DNA from: Streptomyces roseoviridis
Lineage (GTDB): Bacteria; Actinomycetota; Actinomycetes; Streptomycetales; Streptomycetaceae
Assembly (NCBI RefSeq): GCF_039535235.1
Contig: NZ_BAAAWU010000001.1
Span: 5,270,001 to 5,334,000, forward strand
Length of the DNA stretch: 64,000 nucleotides
Direction of reading: 5' to 3'
In this document: piece by piece, positions 17,646-26,421 of the stretch
How the letters are laid out: each line of letters starts with the position of its first letter
Numbering within the stretch: position 1 is the stretch's first letter
Position numbers and translations under genes: made by a program
The notes under the pieces: model-generated
Database searches by the model: none
What the model was told of the DNA's origin: nothing
What the model saw: only the letters and a program-made list of their open reading frames with translations

Positions 17646-18628
17646 CGGGCCTCTCCGTTCGCGATCGCGGCGAAGGCGCGCAGGGAGGCGGTCCCGGGCG
17701 CGAAGTAGCCGTCGTGGCCGTGGGCGTCGCCCGCGGGCACCCGGCGGGCGCCGAAGGCGGGGGCGGTGGGGTCGGTGCCGTGGCCGAGGCCGGCGAACTC
17801 CACGTTCGGGACCCGGTCGATCCAGTCGGTGGGGTCCTTGGCGGCCCAGACCCGGGCGGTGGTGTCCAGGGCGGTCACGTCGTCCGCGCGCATCCCGGGG
17901 GAGGCGACGGCGACCAGGTCCCTGGCCCGCAGCCGGTGTGCGGCCAGACCGCACACGACCGATCCGTAGCTGTGGCAGAACAGCGAGGGCTCGGCCACCC
18001 CGACGGCGGCGAGCCCGTCGGCGAACCGCACGAGCCGTTCCGCGCCGGCCTCGGCGAGGTCACCGGAGGCCGCGTCGAGGCCGACGCCGACGGGCGTGGT
18101 GTAGCCGGCCCAGGCGACGACCGCCGTCCGGCCGCCGGTGGCGGCGCGCAGCGCGGTCGCCTTGCGGGTGAGGGAGGCCAGGTTCCCGGCGTCGACGTCG
18201 GACCCGGGCACGATGACCGCCACGTGCGCGGCCCGCGCCAGGTCCCCGTACGCCAGCACCACCTGGCCGCGGCCCCGGGGGTCGTACGCGAGGATCTGCT
18301 GCCCGGGGAAGCGGGTCCCGGCGGTCCGGGCGTTGGCGGCGTAGCGCAGGGCCAGCGGGGCACCGTCGAGGTTGCCGACGACGCCGGGGTGGGCGGCCAC
18401 CAGCGCCCGCTGCCGCTCGGCACCCGGGGCCCGCACCCGGAAGAAGTCCCGTACCTGGCCGGGTGACAGGGCCTCCGGGTCGGGCAGCCCGTCGGCCCGC
18501 CAGGCCGCCGTACCCACCGGGGCCCCGGTGACGGCCCGCTGGCCGTTCCCGGACGCCCAGCCCGCTGTCCCCGCCACCATGGTGGCGGTCAGCGCGGCGG
18601 CGACCAGGGTCCTCGTGAACCGGCGCAT
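17642..18628 (-). CDS. Secreted alpha/beta hydrolase, DUF1023 family
   Basis: The protein has 328 aa. The N-terminus is a Sec-type signal peptide (RRFTRTLVAAALTATMVAG). The nucleophile elbow is CHSYGS, in the position and spacing of DUF1023 (Abhydrolase_8). Other family blocks are GNLDGAPLALRYAAN, IVPGSDVDAGN, WAGYTTPVGVGLD and the C-terminal YFAPGTASL with a preceding His. The family is common in actinomycetes and biochemically poorly known; an esterase or lipase role is likely. It is first in a two-gene operon with the acyltransferase. A larger paralogue lies at 21962-23251. Confidence 0.9.
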   Translation of the reverse strand: MRRFTRTLVAAALTATMVAGTAGWASGNGQRAVTGAPVGTAAWRADGLPDPEALSPGQVRDFFRVRAPGAERQRALVAAHPGVVGNLDGAPLALRYAANARTAGTRFPGQQILAYDPRGRGQVVLAYGDLARAAHVAVIVPGSDVDAGNLASLTRKATALRAATGGRTAVVAWAGYTTPVGVGLDAASGDLAEAGAERLVRFADGLAAVGVAEPSLFCHSYGSVVCGLAAHRLRARDLVAVASPGMRADDVTALDTTARVWAAKDPTDWIDRVPNVEFAGLGHGTDPTAPAFGARRVPAGDAHGHDGYFAPGTASLRAFAAIANGEAR

Positions 18629-18785
18629 CTGCGTCTCCCCTTCCGTTCCCGTCCTGAGCGAGAGGAAGGTAGGAAGAGGAGGGGTGGCCGGACGTCACAC
18701 CGGGGCGCCAACCGCGAACCGATACCGGGGTACGGGGTGGACGAGCAGCGGGCCCCCGCACGGGGGTGGGGCAGACCCCCGGTGG

Positions 18786-19469
18786 CTACCTCCCCTGACC
18801 AGGCGTCACCAGGCCCGACTCGTACGCGAAGACGACCGCCTGCGCCCGGTCCCGCAGGTCCAGCTTGGCCAGCACCCGGCCGATGTGGGTCTTCACGGTC
18901 TGCTCCGCGAGGACCAGGTGGCCGGCGATCTCCTGGTTCGACAGGCCCCGGGCGATCAGCTCCAGGACCTCCGTCTCGCGCGGGGTGAGGCCGTTGAGGC
19001 GCAGCGCCGCCCGGTCGGCGCGCGGCGCCGGCCGCTGCGCGGCGAAGTCGGCGATCAGCCGCCGGGTCACGGACGGCGCGAGCAGTGCCTCGCCGGCCGC
19101 GACCACCCGCACCGCGCCGATCAGGTCGGCCGGCGGCGCGTCCTTCAGGAGGAAGCCGGAGGCGCCGGCACGCAGCGCCTCGTACACGTAGTCGTCCACG
19201 TCGAAGGTGGTGAGCATCAGCACCTTCGGCCGGTGGACCACCCCGGGCGGAGGGTTGAGGATCTCCCGCGCCGCCGACAGCCCGTCGAGTTCGGGCATGC
19301 GCACGTCCATGAGGACCACGTCGGGGTGTGCGGAGCGGGCCACGTCCACGCCCTGCCGCCCGTCCGGCGCCTCGCCCACCACGTCGATGTCGGGCTGCGC
19401 GGCGAGCAGGGCGGCGAAACCCGCCCGCACCATGGCCTGGTCGTCGACGATGATCACGCGGATGGTCAC
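18786..19469 (-). CDS. NarL/LuxR-family response regulator
   Basis: The protein has 227 aa from the GTG at 19469, chosen for GAGGAAG just upstream. The receiver motifs are DDQ, the phosphoacceptor Asp in VLMDVRMPELDG, Thr in MLTTFD and Lys in LLKDAPP. The C-terminal LuxR helix-turn-helix contains LTPRETEVLELIARGLSNQEIA and KTHIGRVLAKL. It lies 8 bp behind its kinase gene on the same strand, so the two form an operon. This pairing is a standard actinobacterial system of unknown signal. Confidence 0.94.
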   Translation of the reverse strand: MTIRVIIVDDQAMVRAGFAALLAAQPDIDVVGEAPDGRQGVDVARSAHPDVVLMDVRMPELDGLSAAREILNPPPGVVHRPKVLMLTTFDVDDYVYEALRAGASGFLLKDAPPADLIGAVRVVAAGEALLAPSVTRRLIADFAAQRPAPRADRAALRLNGLTPRETEVLELIARGLSNQEIAGHLVLAEQTVKTHIGRVLAKLDLRDRAQAVVFAYESGLVTPGQGR

Positions 19470-19477
19470 GGGCTTCC

Positions 19478-20764
19478 TCAGCTGTCGGCGGTGCGCGTCG
19501 GCAGCCGGGCGGCGACCCGGAAGCCCCCGTCCGGCAGCGGCCCGGTGTCGAGCGAGCCGCCCGTCAACCGTACGCGCTCGCGCATGCCGACGAGCCCGTG
19601 ACCGGTGCCCGTGCCGCCCTCCAGTGGAGAAGTGCGCTCCTCGGCGGGCCCGTTGACGACGAGGATGTGCAACCAGCCCTCCTCGTCGGCCCGGACGGAC
19701 ACGCGGGTGGCCGCGCCCGGCGCGTGCCGGACGACGTTGGCCAGCGCCTCCTGCACGATCCGGTACGCCGACAGGTCCACCACCGGCGACAGTTCGACCG
19801 AGTCCCCGAGGCCGGCGGCCATCGACAGCTCGGCCGGCACCCCGGCCCGTACCGTCGCCTCGACCAGCTGCTGCACCCGGTCGAGGCCCGGCTGCGGGGC
19901 GCGTTCGCCGTCCGTGCCGTCGCTGCGCAGCACCGCGAGCAGCCGCCGCATCTCGGCGAGCGACTCCCGCGCCCCGGCCGCGATCGAGGCGAACTCCTCG
20001 CGGGCCGCGTCCGGGAGCTCCGGAATGCGGTACGGGGCGGAGTCGGCCTGCACGGTGATCACCGACATGTGGTGGGCGACCACGTCGTGCAGCTCGCGGG
20101 CGATCCGGGTGCGTTCCTCCAGGAGGGTGCGGCGGGACCGTTCGGCCTCGCTGATGGTCTCCTGCTCGACGAGCCGCCGCTCGGCCTCGCCGCGGCCGCG
20201 CAGGGTCGCGGTGAGCAGCAGCAGGATCCCGCTGAGCACGAACAGCAGCACGGTGATCCCGCCGCCCTGCCGCTGCGGGGACACCAGCTCGAAGACGGCC
20301 CCCGCCGCGCCGGTCGCCAGCCACACCCCGACGAGGGCGCGCCGGGACTCGCGCAGCCCCAGGGCGAGCATCAGGAAGAGGTAGCCGACGACGATCATGG
20401 GGGTCCACGGCCAGGGCAGGTGGTCGCCGCCGTCGGCGGCGAGCAGCACGAAGCCGCCGGCCACGTCCGCCGTGAAGATCACCCACCAGGCCCGGAGCGG
20501 CCGGCTCACCGCGAGCAGCAGCGGCGCCGCCTGCGCCGTGCCGAGCGCTCCGGCGAGGGCGCCGTTGACGTGGTACTCGTGCACGAGCACGGTGATGGTG
20601 ACCGGCAGCAGCGTCGCGACGAGCGCGAACGCGATCCCGTACGGCACCCACCGCACCCACCCCGACGCCGCCCGCCCGAACAGCGCTTCCCCGCCCCCGA
20701 CGGGCGGCCCGAAGCCGCGAACCAACTCTGACATGGGCGGCCGACGCCGCGATGCATCCTTCAT
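19478..20764 (-). CDS. Sensor histidine kinase, HisKA_3 (NarL-type partner)
   Basis: The protein has 428 aa from the ATG at 20764 (GGGGG upstream); an alternative ATG at 20734 has a weaker site. The N-terminal half has about six transmembrane helices with hardly any extracellular domain, so the signal is probably membrane-derived. The H-box is RIARELHDVVAHHMSVI. The ATPase part has the N-box QEALANVVRHA and the G-box GTGHGLVGMRERV. It is the partner of the adjacent LuxR-type regulator. The layout matches the DesK-like kinases abundant in Streptomyces. Confidence 0.93.
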   Translation of the reverse strand: MKDASRRRPPMSELVRGFGPPVGGGEALFGRAASGWVRWVPYGIAFALVATLLPVTITVLVHEYHVNGALAGALGTAQAAPLLLAVSRPLRAWWVIFTADVAGGFVLLAADGGDHLPWPWTPMIVVGYLFLMLALGLRESRRALVGVWLATGAAGAVFELVSPQRQGGGITVLLFVLSGILLLLTATLRGRGEAERRLVEQETISEAERSRRTLLEERTRIARELHDVVAHHMSVITVQADSAPYRIPELPDAAREEFASIAAGARESLAEMRRLLAVLRSDGTDGERAPQPGLDRVQQLVEATVRAGVPAELSMAAGLGDSVELSPVVDLSAYRIVQEALANVVRHAPGAATRVSVRADEEGWLHILVVNGPAEERTSPLEGGTGTGHGLVGMRERVRLTGGSLDTGPLPDGGFRVAARLPTRTADS

Positions 20765-20884
20765 GACGCCCCCAGCGTAGGCAGCGCCCGCCCGCCCGCC
20801 GTCATACCGGAGTGGGGTCCCGGGCCTCGTACCGGGGTAGCACGGGGGCCGGGGCCGGGCCGAACACCGGGGTCCGCGTCGCCT

Positions 20885-20997
20885 GTTCGCGGGGCCCCCG
20901 CCCGACCGGGCCCGCCGGGGCCGATCGGGCGGGCGGGGTCGCTCGGGCGTTGCGGGGCCGATTGGGCGGGCGGGGCCGATCGGGCGGGCGCGGGGAC
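20885..20997. repeat. GC-rich degenerate tandem repeat
   Basis: The stretch contains several degenerate copies of a unit near GGGCCGATCGGGCGGGCGG, lying between the kinase start and the end of the DUF4429 gene. It is non-coding, and no stem with a terminator-like tail is clear. Confidence 0.7.
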
Positions 20998-21015
20998 GCA
21001 GGAGCCCCGCCGCCC

Positions 21016-21894
21016 CTACAGCTCCGCCAGCAGCTCGGCCTTCTTCACGGAGAACTCCTCGTCCGTCACCAGCCCCGCCCGATGCAGCTCCCCCAGGTGC
21101 CGAATCCTTTCGGCAACCCCCGCGGGGTCCCGCGGACGGGCCCCCGCCCCCGGCAGGGCCGGGACGCGCGGCGAGGCCCTGCGGATCGCGGCCAGCACGG
21201 CCGCGGCGAAGGGCAGGGACTCGTGCACCGGCCCGTAGCCGAGGCCGAAGACGACGGACGCGGGGTCGTGGTCCGGCTGGACGGCCCGCTCGTCGGGCCC
21301 CTCGCGCGGCACGAGCCGCAGATATCCGTCCAGGACCTCCGGCGAGCGCCATTCGACGCCGCTCAGCTCGCCCACCCGGAAGGTCTGGTCCCCGGCCTTC
21401 CACTTCTCCGAGGACGCCCCCGACCAGGACCAGCGGAAGGTCACCTCCGACCGTCCGTCGAAGGCGGCCTTCCCGTCGTACGCCTTGAAGGACTGCGGCC
21501 CTTCCGGCGCCTCCACCAGGAAGCCGTCCGCGGGCCGCCCGGCGTCGTACGGACTGAGGACGGAACGCAGCTCGTCGCGGTAGTACTCCGCGAGCGTCTC
21601 CCGGTCGGCCGGCAGCACCAGGCGGTACGGATCGCACTCGTCCTTCAGCTGTCCCGCCGCCGCCTCCATCAGGGGATCGGCGCCCGCCCTCGGCACGGCG
21701 CGCAGCACGACGGTGCCCCGCTTGCCCGGGGCGAGCGTCACGGCCTCCAGCGCCTCGTGCGGCACCCGCCGCTCGCGCAGCGCCTGGAACAGCTTCGGCA
21801 TGCGGTTGGTGAGGTTCCCCCGTTCGAAGCGGATGACGACGGCGTCGCTCTCGAACTCCCAGGTGGCATGAATTCCGGCCAGCACATCACCCAT
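21016..21894 (-). CDS. DUF4429 protein with C-terminal SHOCT domain
   Basis: The protein has 292 aa beginning MGDVLAG, the usual start of this Streptomyces family; an in-frame ATG nine bases upstream is possible. Two DUF4429 repeats cover the body. The first contains VTLAPGKRGTVVLR, and the second contains FKAYDGKAAFDG. The last ~30 residues form a SHOCT helix pair (RIRHLGELHRAGLVTDEEFSVKKAELL), a short domain thought to mediate oligomerisation or membrane association. The biochemical function is unknown. It has no signal peptide and is probably cytoplasmic. Confidence 0.88.
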   Translation of the reverse strand: MGDVLAGIHATWEFESDAVVIRFERGNLTNRMPKLFQALRERRVPHEALEAVTLAPGKRGTVVLRAVPRAGADPLMEAAAGQLKDECDPYRLVLPADRETLAEYYRDELRSVLSPYDAGRPADGFLVEAPEGPQSFKAYDGKAAFDGRSEVTFRWSWSGASSEKWKAGDQTFRVGELSGVEWRSPEVLDGYLRLVPREGPDERAVQPDHDPASVVFGLGYGPVHESLPFAAAVLAAIRRASPRVPALPGAGARPRDPAGVAERIRHLGELHRAGLVTDEEFSVKKAELLAEL

Positions 21895-21961
21895 ACGCCT
21901 CATCGTATGCGGCCTATGCCCCGACGTCGCCCCTCCGCGACCATCGTAAATTCGCCGTGGT

Positions 21962-23251
21962 CTACGCGCGTGGGGACACCGGCACACCGGAGATTCCACG
22001 GAGGCAAGCGCTGTCACCGCCGATCGTGCCGTCGCCGGAGCCGTCCGCGGCGTCGCCCGCCACCGGGTCCGGGCCACCGGACTCGGCCACCGCGCAGGTC
22101 AGGCGCCCGTACGCGCCGACCCCCAGGGCGGCGAAGTTCTCCAGGCTGCGCGTGCCCGGTTCGAAGTAGCCCGTGTGCCCCTCGGCCCCGGCCGCCGACA
22201 GCAGCCGCGCCCCGAACTCCGGCGCCACCGGGTCGGCTCCGTGCCCGACGCCGCCGAGGTCCATGTGGGGCACGTCCGCGATCCAGTCGTCGGCGTCGCG
22301 CATGGCCCAGATCCGGGCCGCGGTGCCGAGGTCGGCGGCCCGCTGGACCCGCATGCCGGGGCTGCCGGCCACCACCACGTCGGTGACCCGGGCGGGCAGC
22401 CGGGGCGCGGCGACCCCGCACAGCACGGAGCCGTAGCTGTGACAGAAGAGGGTGACCGGCGCGTCGCCGGGCAGGGCGGTGGTGAGGCCGACGAGGCGGA
22501 CGGCGCCGCTCTCGGCGAGCCGTCCGATGGCGGCGTCGATGCCGACGCCGACGGGGGCGGTGTAGTCGGCCCAGGCGATGACGGCGGTACGGGTGCCGGG
22601 CGCGGCCCGCCGCTCGGCGGCGTACAGGGAGTCGGCCATGCCGACGGGCGCGGAGTAGCGGCGGGCGGTGCGCTGGAAGGTCAGGAGGTTGGTGTCGACC
22701 CCGGGCACGACCACCGACACCCGCCGGGCCCGCTCCAGGTCGCCGAGCACCTCCGCGGCCCGTCCCGTCCCCGTGGGGTCGAAGGCGAGGATCTGGCGGC
22801 CGGGGCGCAGCAGGGAGGCGAAGCGGTGGGCCAGGCGACGCGCCTGGAGGCGGCCGTCGGCGGTGAGCCGGGGATCGTCGACGCGCGCCCGCTCGACGGC
22901 GAGGGCGCGGGCCAGGGACACCCGGTTGGCGCGGTAGCGCAGGGTCACCGGAGCGCCGTTCAGGTTGCCGACCACGAGCGGGTGGGCGTCGGCGAGCCGG
23001 GCTCCCTGGGCAGGGCCTATGGCGGCGAAGAACGCGGCGATCGTACGGGCCGGGGCCGTCGGATCGGGCAGCGCGCGGTGGCCGATCCTGCCGTGCGCCC
23101 AGGCGGCCAGCGCCTGCTCCCGGATCTGCCCCGGCGTGCGCTGCTGCCGGATCGTGGTCCACCCGGTGGTCGCCAGGAGCACGAACACGACGGCGAGGGC
23201 GAGCAGCATCCGCCACGCGGACAGGGTGGGGGAGGAATCGAAGGAAGGCAT
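21962..23251 (-). CDS. Membrane-anchored alpha/beta hydrolase, DUF1023 family
   Basis: The protein has 429 aa. A single N-terminal hydrophobic helix (about residues 13-30, no clear cleavage site) suggests anchoring outside the membrane. The nucleophile elbow CHSYGS, the WADYTAPVGVGIDA block and the C-terminal YFEPGTRSLENF with a nearby His match the paralogue at 17642. It differs by ~40 extra residues in the N-terminal half and a Gly/Asp-rich, Cys-containing tail of ~55 residues. The substrate is unknown. The two paralogues flank a two-component system and a DUF4429 gene. Confidence 0.87.
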   Translation of the reverse strand: MPSFDSSPTLSAWRMLLALAVVFVLLATTGWTTIRQQRTPGQIREQALAAWAHGRIGHRALPDPTAPARTIAAFFAAIGPAQGARLADAHPLVVGNLNGAPVTLRYRANRVSLARALAVERARVDDPRLTADGRLQARRLAHRFASLLRPGRQILAFDPTGTGRAAEVLGDLERARRVSVVVPGVDTNLLTFQRTARRYSAPVGMADSLYAAERRAAPGTRTAVIAWADYTAPVGVGIDAAIGRLAESGAVRLVGLTTALPGDAPVTLFCHSYGSVLCGVAAPRLPARVTDVVVAGSPGMRVQRAADLGTAARIWAMRDADDWIADVPHMDLGGVGHGADPVAPEFGARLLSAAGAEGHTGYFEPGTRSLENFAALGVGAYGRLTCAVAESGGPDPVAGDAADGSGDGTIGGDSACLRGISGVPVSPRA

Positions 23252-23439
23252 CGGCCGTCACCCTAGGGGGCGCCGGGCCGGGCCCGCGCGGACGAGTGAC
23301 GCGGATCACCCACGGGACGGGGCATGGTGACGCACCGTACGCGCGGTCGTACGCCTGGTCGTGCGGGAGGCCCTACGGCGGGGTGGTGGGGCGGTGGGGG
23401 TCCGCTCGCGCGTGCGCGGGGCCTCGCGCGAGCCCCCGG

Positions 23440-24072
23440 TCACGCCCTCCAGCGCTGCGCGAGGGCCGGGCCCAGGTGGTCCAGGTACTTCCCGGTGAGC
23501 TCCCGCATCGACTCCAGGGTCGGGTCCTCGCTCCGGCCCCACAGCTGCCCCGTCACCCGCATGACGCCGCTGAACGCGGCCACCGCGATCCGGGGGCGCG
23601 GGTCCTCGTCCACGTCGAGCCCCTCGCGCTCGGCGATCAGCCGGGCGATGGTCTCCTCCATCTCCGTGGAGCGGCGCAGGTGCACGGCGAGGAGCGCCGG
23701 CGTCGACTCGATGAGCTGGAAGGTGCGCAGGTACAGCTCGACGGGGACGACCTCGGCGATCGCCTCGCCGATGGTGTCCCAGGCGCTGAGGACGGCGTTG
23801 CGCATGGCGTCGAACGGGCCCTCCTCGGGCGGCCGTTCCCCGAGGGCGCGCACGAACCGCTCCTCCACCATCTGCTGGACGGCGAAGGCCACGTCCTCCT
23901 TGGTGGCGAAGTAGCGGAAGAAGGTGCGCTGGGAGACGTCGACGGAGTCGGCGATCTCGTCGACGGTGGTCCGTTCGAAGCCCTGCGTGGTGAACAGCTC
24001 CAGGGCGACCCGGATGAGCGCGTCACGGGTGCGCTGCTTCTTGCGCTCGCGCAGACCGGGGACAACGGTCAC
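23440..24072 (-). CDS. TetR-family repressor
   Basis: The protein has 210 aa from the GTG at 24072. The N-terminal helix-turn-helix is typical (RDALIRVALELFTTQGFERTTVDEIADSVDVSQRTFFRYFATKEDVAF). The C-terminal ligand-binding domain is all-helical and of normal length. It is divergent from a DHA2-type multidrug pump with 129 bp between start codons, the classic layout of a local efflux repressor. A perfect 6-3-6 inverted repeat overlapping the pump promoter is the likely operator. The inducer is probably a pump substrate. Confidence 0.93.
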   Translation of the reverse strand: MTVVPGLRERKKQRTRDALIRVALELFTTQGFERTTVDEIADSVDVSQRTFFRYFATKEDVAFAVQQMVEERFVRALGERPPEEGPFDAMRNAVLSAWDTIGEAIAEVVPVELYLRTFQLIESTPALLAVHLRRSTEMEETIARLIAEREGLDVDEDPRPRIAVAAFSGVMRVTGQLWGRSEDPTLESMRELTGKYLDHLGPALAQRWRA

Positions 24073-24164
24073 GTCGGCGGTCCTCTTTCCGGTCCTCTTT
24101 TGGCCACTTCGTCCGGCTCAGCGTACCTGTGAGCTACGTGACAGTTACCGGCGCGTGAATCGCT

Positions 24165-24194
24165 TTGTCAATTGTCAGTGGCTGACACTAGCCT
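24165..24194 (+). promoter_or_regulatory. Efflux-pump promoter with TetR operator
   Basis: The -35 TTGTCA (24165-24170) and -10 TAGCCT (24189-24194) are 18 bp apart. Between them lies the perfect inverted repeat TGTCAG-TGG-CTGACA (24173-24187). Bound repressor would cover the spacer. The ATG at 24202 is 7 bp after the -10, so the transcript is probably leaderless. Confidence 0.78.
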
Positions 24195-24201
24195 CGTCGG
24201 T

Positions 24202-25824
24202 ATGACTAGTCAGACCACCGTGGAAAAGGCCCCGCAGGGTCATGGGGGTGACCGGGAGCCCCTGGCGGGCCCGGCGAAGGGACTGCGTGGCCACCCCTGG
24301 CTGACCCTCTTCGCCGTCGCCGCAGGCGTCATGATGGTGGCGCTCGACGGCACGATCGTCGCCATCGCCAACCCCGCCATCCAGGCCGACCTCGGCGCCA
24401 CCCTCGACCAGCTGCAGTGGATCACCAACGGCTACCTGCTCGCGCTCGCCGTCGCCCTCATCACCGCGGGCAAGCTGGGCGACCGCTTCGGCCACCGGCA
24501 GACCTTCCTCCTCGGCATCGCCGGCTTCGCCGCCGCGTCCGGCGCGATCGGCCTCTCGGACTCGATCGCGGCCGTCATCGTCTTCCGCGTCCTCCAGGGC
24601 CTCTTCGGCGCCCTGCTCATGCCGGCCGCGCTCGGACTGCTGCGCGCCACCTTCCCCGCCGAGAAGCTGAACATGGCCATCGGCATCTGGGGCATGGTCA
24701 TCGGCGCCTCCACCGCCGGCGGCCCGATCCTCGGCGGCTTCCTCGTCGAGCACGTCAGCTGGCAGTCCGTCTTCTTCATCAACGTGCCGGTCGGCGTCCT
24801 CGCGCTCGTCCTCGGCCTGGTCATCCTCAAGGACCACCGCGCCGAGAACGCCCCGCGCTCCTTCGACGTCTTCGGCATCGTGCTGCTCTCCGCCGCGATG
24901 GGCCTGCTCGTGTGGAGCCTCATCCAGGCCGGCGCCGAGTGGGGCTGGGGCAGCGCCAGCACCTGGGGCTGCCTGATCGGCGCCTTCGTCCTCTTCGCGG
25001 TCTTCGCCGTCTGGGAGACCAAGGTCCAGGAACCGCTCATCCCGCTCGCCATGTTCCGCTCCGTGCCGCTCTCGGCCGGCGTGGTGCTGATGGTCCTGAT
25101 GGCCTTCGCCTTCATGGGCGGCCTGTTCTTCGTGACCTTCTACCTCCAGGGCGTGAAGGGGCTCGGCCCGATCGACGCCGGTCTGCGCCTGCTGCCGCTG
25201 ACCGCCATGATGATCGTCTCCTCGCCGCTGGCCGGCGCGCTCATCACCAAGTTCGGTCCGCGGGTCCCGCTGGTGGGCGGCATGGTCTGCACGGCCGTCG
25301 CCATGTTCGGCATGATCACCCTCGACGCGGACACCGGCACGCTCGCCATGTCCCTCTGGTTCGCCCTCCTCGGCCTCGGCCTCGCCCCGGTGATGGTCGG
25401 CGCCACCGAGGTCATCGTCGGCAACGCGCCGCTGGAGCTGTCCGGCGTCGCCGGCGGACTCCAGCAGGCCGCGATGCAGGTCGGCGGCGCGCTCGGTACG
25501 GCGGTGCTGGGCGCGGTCATGGCGTCGAAGGTGTCCGGCTCCTTCGCCGACAACTGGAAGGACGCCGGCATCCCCGTTCCCGCCGACCCGCGCCTGGAGC
25601 AGGCGGCCGAGTTCGGCATGGTGCCGCCGGAGCTGGCCAAGGCGCCGGGCATGACGCCCGACATGCTGTCGGCCATCGGCAAGGTCATCCACGAGACCTT
25701 CCTCCAGGGCATGGGCCTCGCCTTCACCGTCGCCGGTGCGGTCGCCGTCGTCGCGGCGCTCGTCGCCACGCTCACCAAGCGCGGTGCCAACGCCGAGGCG
25801 GGCGCCGGGGTCGGACACATCTGA
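24202..25824 (+). CDS. MFS multidrug efflux transporter, DHA2 (14-TMS) family
   Basis: The protein has 540 aa. The ATG at 24202 is chosen over one at 24172, because the latter lies inside the operator and upstream of the -10 box. Fourteen transmembrane segments are visible. Family motifs include LDGTIVAIANPAI in TM1, GKLGDRFGHRQ (motif A) between TM2 and TM3, and the GPILGGFLVEHVSWQSVFFINVPVG block (motif C region). It is a proton-driven exporter of the EmrB/QacA type, probably for hydrophobic drugs or a natural product. Expression is likely controlled by the adjacent TetR protein. Confidence 0.94.
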   Translation: MTSQTTVEKAPQGHGGDREPLAGPAKGLRGHPWLTLFAVAAGVMMVALDGTIVAIANPAIQADLGATLDQLQWITNGYLLALAVALITAGKLGDRFGHRQTFLLGIAGFAAASGAIGLSDSIAAVIVFRVLQGLFGALLMPAALGLLRATFPAEKLNMAIGIWGMVIGASTAGGPILGGFLVEHVSWQSVFFINVPVGVLALVLGLVILKDHRAENAPRSFDVFGIVLLSAAMGLLVWSLIQAGAEWGWGSASTWGCLIGAFVLFAVFAVWETKVQEPLIPLAMFRSVPLSAGVVLMVLMAFAFMGGLFFVTFYLQGVKGLGPIDAGLRLLPLTAMMIVSSPLAGALITKFGPRVPLVGGMVCTAVAMFGMITLDADTGTLAMSLWFALLGLGLAPVMVGATEVIVGNAPLELSGVAGGLQQAAMQVGGALGTAVLGAVMASKVSGSFADNWKDAGIPVPADPRLEQAAEFGMVPPELAKAPGMTPDMLSAIGKVIHETFLQGMGLAFTVAGAVAVVAALVATLTKRGANAEAGAGVGHI

Positions 25825-25872
25825 CGCCGTCGGGTGCCCCCTGCCGGGGGTCCCTCCCTCGGGGTTCCCTTA

Positions 25873-25911
25873 AGGGGCCGTCACCCGTTCGAAGGAACGG
25901 GGGCGGCCCCT
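25873..25911 (+). terminator. Hairpin terminator after the efflux gene
   Basis: A long stem pairs AGGGGCCG with CGGCCCCT and CCCGTTC with GAACGGG around a GAAG loop, followed by TCTTCC. It sits 49 bp after the pump stop codon. Confidence 0.85.
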
Positions 25912-25980
25912 CTTCCGTCCCGGGTGCGCCCTGCCCCATGCTCGTGACTACGCAGAGTTACGAAATGGGGGTTCACCTGC

Positions 25981-26421
25981 ATGTACACCAAGACCTTCCT
26001 CGCCGCGGCGGCCGTCCTGACCGCCCTCGTCGCGGCCCCGGCCGCTTCCTCGGCCGCGCCGGGCACCGCACCCGCCGCGTCACCGTCTGCCGCCGTTCCC
26101 GCCGTCGCACCCGGCGCTGCCGCACCGGCCGCCACGACCCTCGGCGCCTGCGGGCCCGGGCAGCTGTGTCTGTGGCCCAAGGCGGACTTCAAGGGACGGG
26201 CGGTGACCCACGAGCTGGCCTCGGTCGACATCGAGAGCTGCACGGCCTTACCGGCCGGCATGAGCGCCCAGGCGCTCGCCAACCGCACCGGCCGGCCGGT
26301 CACCACCTACCAGTCCGCCGAGTGCGCGGAGACCGGCGAGTTCGAGACCTACCCCGGGCGCGGGACCTGGGTGCCCCAGACGCCCTACAAGGTCAGGGCG
26401 TTCAAGCTGTGGGAGCGGTAG
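25981..26421 (+). CDS. Small secreted protein, peptidase-inhibitor I36-like
   Basis: The protein has 146 aa with an N-terminal signal peptide (AAAAVLTALVAAPAASSAA) and a long Ala/Pro-rich linker. A ~85-residue C-terminal domain holds four Cys residues, beginning CGPGQLCLWPKADFKG, the pattern of the inhibitor I36/SMPI-like beta-gamma-crystallin fold common in Streptomyces secretomes. Possible roles are protease inhibition or a structural exoprotein; activity cannot be read from sequence. Its last 20 bp overlap the end of the convergent K+ channel gene. Confidence 0.75.
   Translation: MYTKTFLAAAAVLTALVAAPAASSAAPGTAPAASPSAAVPAVAPGAAAPAATTLGACGPGQLCLWPKADFKGRAVTHELASVDIESCTALPAGMSAQALANRTGRPVTTYQSAECAETGEFETYPGRGTWVPQTPYKVRAFKLWER

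Noticed and set aside
24172..24201. Upstream ATG for the efflux pump
   Set aside because: It lies inside the operator and before the -10 box, so it cannot be in the transcript from that promoter.
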